From contig OY783197.1 of assembly GCA_963678675.1 (NCBI GenBank), positions 23,851,934 to 23,915,933 of the forward strand: a DNA stretch of 64,000 bases. The letters run 5' to 3'. Below the pieces are notes generated by a model. That model was given only the letters and a program-made list of their open reading frames with translations. It did no database searches and was not told the origin of the DNA. The stretch's first letter is position 1; the number at the start of each line of letters is the position of its first letter. This DNA is from Xiphydria camelus (taxonomy: Eukaryota > Arthropoda > Insecta > Hymenoptera > Xiphydriidae). The translations under genes were made by a program, and so were the position numbers. Positions 55,999-64,000 of this stretch are shown one piece after another.

Positions 55999-56742
55999 CC
56001 CATGTAGAAATTGTCGATACCTCGCCAACAACATCACCGGGCTGATATTGGCTCGATTGCACTAGCAAAAACTTGAGTTTCACATTTGGCCCAATATTGG
56101 TTCATTGCGATCTAATGAAGTCCCCTTATGAGTGGTCTATAATATCGGCCCATTTGTTTTGGCATTATTGAAAAACTGTACCAATAGCCCTGTACTGGTG
56201 AAATAACTGGACCAATCTCAGGCCGATGTTGCTGCCGAACATCGGCAAAATAATTAGACCAATATTATAGCAGAACGACTGAGTCAATGCTGTCCCGATA
56301 TTGGTTCCAACCATCGGCAGCTTCTTGGCACAGTAACATTATTGCCGAGTGTCGATGATATAATTAGGTCAACAGTATTGGTAAACCGACTATACGAAAA
56401 TTATATTGATATTGCTGCTACCTATGCATCGGTAGTTTTTTGACACGACAATCACAGCCCGAAACTGACCAAAAAATCGGTAGTTAATACGGAATCAATA
56501 TTAGCAGTTAATATCGGAAAATATTAATTATTAATATCAGTCAATATTGACATTTAATGTCGGACGATATTGATTATTAATATCAACCAATCTTTGGATT
56601 TAATATTATGCCAATGTTAGCAATAAACTTTTACCCAATTAATAATACCAGTATCGGTCCGATCTGATCATTAGGATAACTGGGCCAGTGTCGTTTTCCC
56701 GTATTGGCCCAATGCTGGTCCAACCGTTAATTCCTACATGGG
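55999..56742. mobile_element. 744-bp element with CCCATGTAG termini
   Basis: Ends CCCATGTAGAAATTG and AATTCCTACATGGG. The interior is unlike its flanks: a degenerate series of CCAATATTGG, GGCCCAATATTGG, CATCGGCA and TATCGG(C/A) motifs, more than twenty in about 700 bp. No coding frame. Confidence 0.7.
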
Positions 56743-57476
56743 GAGAGATCTAAATGCTAGTGAGATCCCACTTTACTTTGAGAATAATGTCATTTTTCTC
56801 TTCCTCGACATATATCTCCCCTCGACGTGACCGCAGAGAATGCCCCGCGGCGGGGTTAAAATCATTTGACCACTGGAATCGGTTAATTGATCCAACTGCT
56901 CCCGCGTCGAGGGAAACTATTGACTCGTACATGGTGGGTCATGCGGAGGTCGCGGCAATTGTAGATGTAGACATCATCGTCGATAGAGACGAAACTGCGA
57001 TTAAATTGTGTCAATTTAAATACAAAACGCACCACCATGCCGATTGAAATAAAGGGCACGAGAATCAAGATCCTCTCCAAGAGAGCCACTACGTATAGCC
57101 GGCGAGCGCGTACAACCACGAGCCGGATACTACCGAGAAAGGGTCGCGCCTTCTTCGCTCCCAAGAAGAAGATTGCGAGCGCGATCCCACGTTGAACGAC
57201 GCAGCTGTTCCGCAGTTAATCGCCGTTGTCATCTCGGGCAATTAATAGCGACGGTTAATGAAGGAGCGCGCGCGCGATGGCAGAGTGACGTGGAGAACGT
57301 TGGCGCGCCGCTAGCAGCGCGGACGGTTCATTACGCGCCGCCAGACGACTTCCGCTACGCGTTCCGCTTCAACCCCTGACGATGATTCGCTCTCGATCGA
57401 AGAACTCGAAGCGAAATTGCAGTTTTAGAAAAATCGGCGTTCCGCTGGGCGAATGACAGCAAAGCGTTTAACGACC
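56743..57476. other. CpG-containing unique DNA, no gene found
   Basis: A 97-codon plus frame (56754-57047) and a 93-codon minus frame (56883-57164) overlap. No domain recognised. Confidence 0.35.
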
Positions 57477-57480
57477 TTAA

Positions 57481-58020
57481 GGTAGTTCTATCGCGTATAG
57501 GGCCGTATTTAGTGGGTGTATAAGAAGGGTCCGAGAGAATTAGTTAAAAAATATATATTTCTTTTATTCATAACTGATAGCATACTGATCAGCCGAAGAA
57601 ATAAAACATGTTTAACATTAGTCTTTCATTCTTTAGTTCAGAGAATGCATGGCAATTATACTTTATTAGAGAGATTCTTCAGAGGCTTACAATTTTAATT
57701 ACGTTCCTCATCCAATTGGCCGTTAAGGCCCTTTTATTTTGTAATATTACATTTTTAAACAGTTTCAGAGAAATATATTGAACAGTTTTTGTCATAAATC
57801 TGCAATACATAAGTCATAGAAATATGAAAATAAGACCCCTTCTTCCCCATGCCTGCATATGCACCAATGGTAAAGAACTCATTTTCAATTCAATTTTTCT
57901 TGCGAAAATTGTCGATAACCTATCTTCAATTTTTTTTAAATAAATCAATACTAGTTTGGTAGACGTTATATCAAAAAAATGATATTTTTCTGCAATCTTT
58001 CGTCTGGTGATAGAACTACC
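57481..58020. mobile_element. TTAA-flanked 540-bp element, piggyBac-like
   Basis: TTAA at 57477-57480 and 58021-58024. Perfect terminal inverted repeats GGTAGTTCTATC and GATAGAACTACC. The interior is AT-rich, with no transposase. TTAA duplication plus short TIRs fits a piggyBac-type MITE; these termini differ from those of the other TTAA family (17054, 50610). Confidence 0.7.
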
Positions 58021-58024
58021 TTAA

Positions 58025-58454
58025 GCTGTTTCGGTTTGACAGCAATATCCTCACGAATGTTCGCAATGCGCGCTTCTTTCATTAAGATACGCCTATCTCT
58101 AATATCTGTCCCTCATAAATTTCCGAGCCAAACACATGGCTATCTGGTTTAAATCTCCTGTCGGTTGGTTATCGACGATAAAATATGACGTCCATAAACG
58201 AGAGTGTTTTATGAGTCTCGTAAAACATTTTCGTGCATCGCGCGAAGCGTCTGAGTCGCGCGAGTTCGGAGGGTGAAGACTCGTAGCTGAGCGGGAAGGG
58301 TGGATAAGGAATATTATCCTCGCGGTAAAAATTTAGCGAAAGTTCCGACGATAGAACGTCTATATCACCGATTTACCCGCGTCTAACTCGCATTGGAATT
58401 CCTCGCGAAAGTCAAGCCATTAAAATCCTCTTGTCGGACCAACTCGAATTATTT
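58025..58454. other. unique flank of the fold-back element
   Basis: Mixed composition, nothing recognised. Confidence 0.3.
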
Positions 58455-59740
58455 GGTGCTTGTATAGTGAGTATCATGATTCGGTATAAGAAAGAAAAAG
58501 AAGTGAGGTATTTTAGTACCGTACTATTGACATGGAGCTGTACGATGTGGAGTTAAGGAAACCGAGTAGTTGCTGAGCAGCCTGGGTGCGATCCGGCGTG
58601 CTGTTGGTTTTTGGCGATGCTCAAAGGCGCCTCGTCCCAAACTGCACGCTTCATGTATAAACACTAAATTATCTCGGATCATACTCGGCAAACGGTATAT
58701 TTCGGCGAAAGCGGCAAACGCGCTCGGAGTCCCGCACCTTTCCCGGAAATTTTAATCGATACCGCGCTATATACGTGGAATACTAAATCCGTCTTGTAAA
58801 TTAGAGAATGACGAATTCAATAGATGACCGATCGGGGAGACCTGATCCCTGACTAATAAAGCGATCCATTGGATACCTGGCCTTATTGTTCGAGGTCCGC
58901 TCGAGCATTCTTCGAGGTCCGCCCGAGCATTGTCCGAGGTCCGTCCGATCGTCTTTAGATAATCCTCTCGAGCGTCGCTCGAGCTCAGCTCGAGCTCAGC
59001 TCGAGCGTCGTCCGAGATTCGCTCGAGCGTAGCTCGAGCTCAGCTCGAGTGTCGATCGAGCTAATCTCGGACGACGCTCGAGCTAAGCTCGAGCGTCGGT
59101 CGATATCCGCTCGAGCGGTCGATCCGCATTCGGAGCTAGACCGATCTACACCGATCTAGACCGATCGACACCGATCTAGACCGATCGACACCGGTCTAGA
59201 CCGATCGATACCGGTCTAGACCGATCGACACCGATCGAAACCGATCTAGACCGATCGACACCGATCTAGACCGATCGACACCGATCTAGACCGATCGACA
59301 CCGGTCTAGACCGATCGATACCGGTCTAGACCGATCGACACCGATCTAGACCGATCGAAACCGATCTAGACCGATCGACACCGATCTAGACCGATCGACA
59401 CCGATCTAGACCGATCGACACCGATCTAGACCGATCGACACCGATCTAGACCGATCGACACCGATCTAGACCGATCGACACCGATCTACACCGATCTACA
59501 CCGATCAATTTTTACTTAATTCAATTGGACCATCGATTTTGAGACAGAGCGTGAGATTTCGTGAATTAATTGTAGCACAGGCATTTAGACCGTCAGCAGA
59601 TAGTGACAGATTCTGGTGCCCCATTTTCGCATACATGCCTCGAAGAGGGTTGAAAGGTACTTCGATGCTGAGTTGAATAAAGCGAAATTTACGAATGGAC
59701 CCTGGGGATAACATATAACAAATTCGATTTTTCTTAACAG
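58455..59740 (+). repeat. left arm of the fold-back element
   Basis: Outer unique part to about 58870, a CTCGAG-rich part to about 59130, the tandem array 59135-59506, and an inner unique part ending CGATTTTTCTTAACAG. A 61-codon plus frame (58570-58755) recurs identically in the right arm because the DNA is duplicated; I do not consider it a gene. Confidence 0.9.
59135..59506. repeat. 10/20-bp tandem repeat array, left arm
   Basis: Head-to-tail copies of CCGATCTAGACCGATCGACA, about 18-19 units. Variants are CCGGTCTAGA, CCGATCGATA and CCGATCGAAA at fixed-looking positions. Every 10 bp starts CCGATC or CCGGTC, so the basic period is 10 and the higher-order period is 20. Confidence 0.95.
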
Positions 59741-60450
59741 AAATAAAAGGGTGCCTGTTGCCCATTTTCGCACGCACGCCTTGTTAGCTAAATGATTAAT
59801 TGATAGAACTTGGCTTCGGAAAACCAAAGGCATGGGTGTTGCAGGTGGCTAAAGGGTTGAAATAAGGGCGAAAAAAAAATCGAGATTTCGAGTGATTTTC
59901 CCACGCATGCCTGTTGGAAGTATGGAAACGTACATCGTCAATAACTCGAAAAAAATATTGGCATGAGTGTCGCGAATGGATAAGTACATTTTAGAGTCTT
60001 AAATGTTAACAGATTTTTTTTTCGATTTTTCAGTTATTTTCGCATGCATGCCTTTGAAACTATAGACTATTATTGATGTGTTAGACATTATAATAAAATT
60101 GGCATGCCTATCGGATGTGGACGGAACGAAGACTTTAATCGGAAAGTTGCAGGAAAATGGTATACTAATTGATGTCATTTTCGCACGCATGCCTTTTGGT
60201 ATATATTTAGAAAAAGTGATTTTAAGTGTATATAACAAAAGAGACTTGAGTGTCGGACGTGGCCTTCATATTTTAACAACATAGGAAAGTTGCAGGAAAG
60301 TTGTATGCTAATTGCCGTCATTTTCGCACGCATGCCTTTTGGCATATATTTAGAAAAAGTGATTTTAAATGTATATAACAAAAGACTTGAGTGTCGGACG
60401 TGGCCATCATATTAATTATACATAATATATCGAAGAAAGTGCTGACAGAA
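59600..60450. repeat. degenerate tandem repeat of about 141 bp
   Basis: A CATTTTCGCACGCATGCC-type motif recurs at 59622, 59763, 59894, 60035, 60176 and 60319, that is at spacings of 141, 131, 141, 141 and 143. The last two units are very similar (TTTTGGTATATATTTAGAAA; GAGTGTCGGACGTGGCC). Earlier ones are diverged. The first unit lies inside the left arm, so the array starts within the duplicated part and continues into the loop. Confidence 0.85.
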
Positions 60451-60785
60451 AAATTCTAGAAATTGTCACCATTGCCAGTCCTGGCCGAACGGCCGCACAC
60501 ACAAAGTTAAGGTACCTATGCACGTTCAGTCGGCCGGCCGCTTTCCGCTACGCACACAAATTTGAATGAGAAATCGCTACCTGTGCCGGGGGCCTGTTGA
60601 TTAATAAAATTTCCTCCAGCGCGGTCACTACAAGAGATGGCTGGTTACGAATTCTCCGGAAATTACCTTCCAAGGAAGGTTTGGGACCCCGAGCTATTGT
60701 GTACATGAATTCGGTCTCTTACCTACGAGTATACCTGCGCTCTTTCCTATACTCTGATTTGAAATCGCATGCAACGCCGAGCGCG
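60451..60785. other. non-repetitive part of the fold-back loop
   Basis: Contains GGCCGAACGGCCGCACAC and CGGCCGGCCGCTTTCCGC stretches with nearby ACACACAAA/GCACACAAA, suggestive of a small nested inverted repeat (about 60483-60565). A 65-codon plus frame (60597-60794) has no recognisable domain. Confidence 0.4.
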
Positions 60786-62083
60786 CGCTGTTAAGAAAAA
60801 TCGAATTTTTTATATGTTATCCCCAGGGTCCATTCGTAAATTTCGCTTTATTCAACTCAGCATCGAAGTACCTTTCAACCCTCTTCGAGGCATGTATGCG
60901 AAAATGGGGCACCAGAATCTGTCACTATCTGCTGACGGTCTAAATGCCTGTGCTACAATTAATTCACGAAATCTCACGCTCTGTCTCAAAATCGATGGTC
61001 CAATTGAATTAAGTAAAAATTGATCGGTGTAGATCGGTGTCGATCGGTCTAGATCGGTGTCGATCGGTCTAGATCGGTGTCGATCGGTCTAGATCGGTGT
61101 CGATCGGTCTAGATCGGTGTCGATCGGTCTAGATCGGTGTCGATCGGTCTAGATCGGTTTCGATCGGTCTAGATCGGTGTCGATCGGTCTAGACCGGTAT
61201 CGATCGGTCTAGACCGGTGTCGATCGGTCTAGATCGGTGTCGATCGGTCTAGATCGGTGTCGATCGGTCTAGATCGGTGTCGATCGGTCTAGATCGGTTT
61301 CGATCGGTGTCGATCGGTCTAGACCGGTATCGATCGGTCTAGACCGGTGTCGATCGGTCTAGATCGGTGTCGATCGGTCTAGATCGGTGTAGATCGGTCT
61401 AGCTCCGAATGCGGATCGACCGCTCGAGCGGATATCGACCGACGCTCGAGCTTAGCTCGAGCGTCGTCCGAGATTAGCTCGATCGACACTCGAGCTGAGC
61501 TCGAGCTACGCTCGAGCGAATCTCGGACGACGCTCGAGCTGAGCTCGAGCTGAGCTCGAGCGACGCTCGAGAGGATTATCTAAAGACGATCGGACGGACC
61601 TCGGACAATGCTCGGGCGGACCTCGAAGAATGCTCGAGCGGACCTCGAACAATAAGTCCAGGTATCCAACGGATCGCTTTATTAGTCAGGGATCAGGTCT
61701 CCCCGATCGGTCATCTATTGAATTCGTCATTCTCTAATTTACAAGACGGATTTAGTATTCCACGTATATAGCGCGGTATCGATTAAAATTTCCGGGAAAG
61801 GTGCGGGACTCCGAGCGCGTTTGCCGCTTTCGCCGAAATATACCGTTTGCCGAGTATGATCCGAGATAATTTAGTGTTTATACATGAAGCGTGCAGTTTG
61901 GGACGAGGCGCCTTTGAGCATCGCCAAAAACCAACAGCACGCCGGATCGCACCTAGGCTGCTCAGCAACTACTCGGTTTCCTTAACTCCACATCGTACAG
62001 CTCCATGTCAATAGTACGGTACTAAAATACCTCACTTCTTTTTCTTTTTTATACCGAATCATGATACTCACTATACAAGCACC
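60786..62083 (-). repeat. right arm of the fold-back element
   Basis: Mirror of the left arm, about 12 bp longer; the difference includes about 10 bp in the tandem array. An 84-codon plus frame (60769-61023) and the 61-codon minus frame (61783-61968) mirror frames in the left arm. Confidence 0.9.
61021..61402. repeat. 10/20-bp tandem repeat array, right arm
   Basis: Reverse complement of the left-arm array (TCGATCGGTCTAGATCGGTG units). Order of the CCGG and GAAA variants mirrors the left array almost exactly, with one extra 10-bp unit. Confidence 0.95.
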
Positions 62084-62087
62084 ATTT

Positions 62088-63141
62088 TTCAAGCCCCCAC
62101 CGCCGCAACGGTCTCTCCTCACTCGCGTCACGCGTCGTAACGATCCTCCCCGCCGTCCGTTCGTGACGAATCGCCTCGTGGGCTCCGAAGCACTTTTCTC
62201 TCGTCGGCGACCGGGAAGCAGTCGAGATAACCGCGAAAGGGTTAACTTTACAGCCGTCGTAAATCTTACGGTTATTCCGATTCTCCTTGTCGAGGCGATA
62301 AACGCGTTTGCGTTTCCACGGGGCTCTTTCGTGGGCTCTGCGGTTACTTCAGGTGTGCGCGGCTGGATGTACAGGCCGCTCCAAAAGAAGACATCAGCGG
62401 GGAATTATTTTTCGACTCTCGACTGGTCGAACTCTTTTTTTTTTAAGGGGTGGAACGAAAGGTAATTCCGAGCGATAAACTCTACCAAATGAAAGGTGTT
62501 AATTTTCAGCCGATGAAAGAAGAAACAACATAGCGCGAAAGTTAATTTTCGCCCTCGTCGACGTCGAATTAGATGGAACTGCCTGAACGATTTGCGAATA
62601 CCGACTGTCTACCTCGTAAATTTCTAACGGAAACGACGTCGTCACGAGCGAGTGAGGTGTAACGTCGGACGATTGGCACGCGCGAAGCCATATATGTATT
62701 TTATAGGCCCCGCATTACATGCGCGCGACGCAGATGTGTGCGTATCGACGAGCCCCGAGATATTCAACGCGTAAAACGTCCTGTAACAACGCATTTCTGC
62801 CGAAGTAGGAAACGGGGAGAGATCGTAAAACGCAGGGACGATATTACATCCCTGTCCTCCTCCTGCCTCGCCCCTACTCGCTCTTCGTTACCACCTCTCT
62901 CACCCCTTTAGCGCCGCTACCTCACGGCGCGGATAGGGGCGGCCGTGCATCATCGATATCAATATCACCGGCCCCGTGGCGATGAAACATAAAACGTTCA
63001 GTGTCGTAACTTACGCAGGCGTTCACCCCGCGCAGACAGTTTTTTCACCTCCGATGCGTTTCCGGTTTCCAGCTACATTGATTTCGTGTCCACTTTTCGT
63101 ATACATATGTATGGTAGTCCTGGGGACGAACGACGAGGATA
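62088..63141. other. CpG-containing unique DNA, no gene found
   Basis: A 134-codon plus frame (62061-62465) starts inside the fold-back terminus and has no recognisable domain. Nothing else identified. Confidence 0.35.
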
Positions 63142-63143
63142 TA

Positions 63144-63358
63144 CGGGGTGTTCCGCTCAGGATAGTCATGGCAGGCGTGGCCTAATTTGCCCATACTTGT
63201 CCGGACGACCGATAACGGATTGACGGCATAAGTATTGACTAACGGTTAAATTGTGACTGTCGGTCAATACCTATACCGTCAATCTACCATTGATCGGCGG
63301 GAGAAGTATAGGCAAATTAGGCCATACCCGCCATGACTATCCCGAGCAAAATACCCTG
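63144..63358. mobile_element. TA-flanked mariner-like MITE
   Basis: 215 bp. Left end CGGGGTGTTCCGCTCAGGAT, right end CCCGAGCAAAATACCCTG, flanked by TA. Near-perfect arms: GATAGTCATGGC/GCCATGACTATC, GGCCTAATTTGCC/GGCAAATTAGGCC, and an inner GTCAATACCTATACCGTCAA pair. Terminus resembles that of 52258-52643. Confidence 0.9.
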
Positions 63359-63463
63359 TATAATGATGAAATAAATCGATCGAATAAGTGGTGCGATTTG
63401 TAGATCGCACAGTGTTCACAAGCAGTGCGTTTTTAATTCGCGTTTTCGGTATTATAATATGAA

Positions 63464-63750
63464 TAAAGCTCCGTATCCGTAAGGATCCGACTCGTCGGCC
63501 GACATGTCGGTTGGCAATAAGTCGGTGTCGGCGTCGAAATCCAGTCCAAAATGTCTTATCGGCTTTCATTTGTCGTTGCGGAAACAACTGAAGAATCGTA
63601 CTATGCATTTCCTATTCAGCATTGAAAAGGAAATATGTGCACTTCTATTTTATTTCAAATCTTCGCGAAATAATTTTGCCAACAAGTTGAATTGCCGACT
63701 TGTCGTATGACACGACCGATAATTCAGATCCTTACGGAAACGAGGCTTAA
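63464..63750. mobile_element. MITE with CCGTAAGGATC termini
   Basis: Left TAAAGCTCCGTATCCGTAAG, then GATCCGAC. Right mirrored AATTCAGATCCTTACGGAAA, then CGAGGCTTA. Interior contains GCCGACATGTCGGTTGGCAA against TTGCCGACTTGTCGT. About 287 bp, no coding content. Confidence 0.75.
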
Positions 63751-64000
63751 GATATTCGCCGCATGAGAAACCGGAAATAAATCTACTAATAATCTCGTGT
63801 TACGAGTCGAGATCCGGTAATCGTTCGCAACGCCGCATTTCACAAATAAATAGATATAACTGAGTAACCCTCCGGATCTCCCCGGATTAGCCAAACGACC
63901 GCGCGGGAAACCCGCCCGAAATTGAATTTTGAAAGGAGAGTTCGCCGACTCGTCGCTTCCACGGAAGAAAAAAAAACACGCGACCGCCCCTAACGACAAA
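63751..64000. other. right edge, nothing identified
   Basis: A 91-codon minus frame (63724-63999) has no recognisable domain and may run off the window edge. Confidence 0.3.

Larger units (their letters stand above)
58455..62083. mobile_element. 3.63-kb fold-back (FB-like) element
   Basis: Two nearly identical inverted arms, 58455-59740 (1286 bp) and 60786-62083 (1298 bp), flank a 1045-bp loop. The outer terminus is GGTGCTTGTATAGTGAGTAT, mirrored at the right end. A 4-bp ATTT directly flanks both sides (58451-58454, 62084-62087) and is only a weak candidate target duplication. From outside inward each arm holds about 400 bp of unique sequence, about 230 bp of CTCGAG/GAGCTC-rich short repeats, about 370-380 bp of 10/20-bp tandem repeats, then about 230 bp of unique sequence. 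The few arm differences seen include CATTGG/CGTTGG and CTGGCC/CTGGAC. No transposase frame is recognised. Architecture resembles Drosophila FB elements; homology is not shown. Confidence 0.85.

Noticed and set aside
57475..57492. CCTTAAGGTAG resembling the conserved 28S rRNA segment around the R2 insertion site
   Set aside because: Surrounding sequence does not match 28S rRNA, and the motif is better explained as TTAA plus a terminal inverted repeat.
59135..61402. Repeat arrays as a possible CRISPR or bacterial repeat system
   Set aside because: Head-to-tail 10/20-bp units without spacers, in eukaryotic-looking DNA; no CRISPR features.

Overview
This window looks like nuclear DNA of an insect. 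It is most likely a hymenopteran, and an ant is my best guess from the combination of very CpG-rich unique blocks and a dense load of small palindromic TA-flanked elements. That assignment is inference from composition and repeat style, not from a gene match. I find no protein-coding gene, tRNA or rRNA that I can support. The longest open frame is 252 codons, it contains a (CT)n microsatellite, and the other long frames are Arg/Ser-rich frames in CpG-rich DNA that overlap on both strands. The only recognisable protein remnant is a decayed mariner/IS630-type transposase fragment near 12.9-13.1 kb.

The layout is a mosaic. CpG-rich, gene-free blocks (for example 1.9-3.8, 5.0-5.8, 10.5-11.9, 22.0-23.9, 38.5-40.0, 46.0-47.2 and 52.7-54.4 kb) alternate with AT-rich islands. 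The AT-rich islands are largely built from short inverted-repeat transposons. At least 15 families can be seen, several with two or three copies inside the window. Their relationships can be read directly: solo copies, interrupted copies, nested copies, target-site duplications, and one probable paralogous empty site.

The most striking object is a 3.63-kb fold-back element at 58455-62083. It has nearly identical arms of about 1.29 kb. Each arm carries about 370-380 bp of 10/20-bp tandem repeats, and the loop is about 1.05 kb. A degenerate array of about 141-bp repeats runs from the inner end of the left arm into the loop. Its architecture resembles Drosophila Foldback (FB) elements, which carry 10/20/31-bp repeats in long inverted termini, but I recognise no transposase and cannot show homology.

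Other notable structures are a MITE family with clear 4-bp target duplications (TGCG and TACA), nested in one case inside another MITE; a TTAA-targeted family with a probable paralogous empty site; a palindrome near 31.3-31.75 kb in which about 150 bp of flanking DNA was copied in inverted orientation next to a MITE; and a tandem cluster of palindromic units at the left edge. The unique CpG-rich DNA may be intergenic or intronic regulatory DNA, but nothing here proves that.
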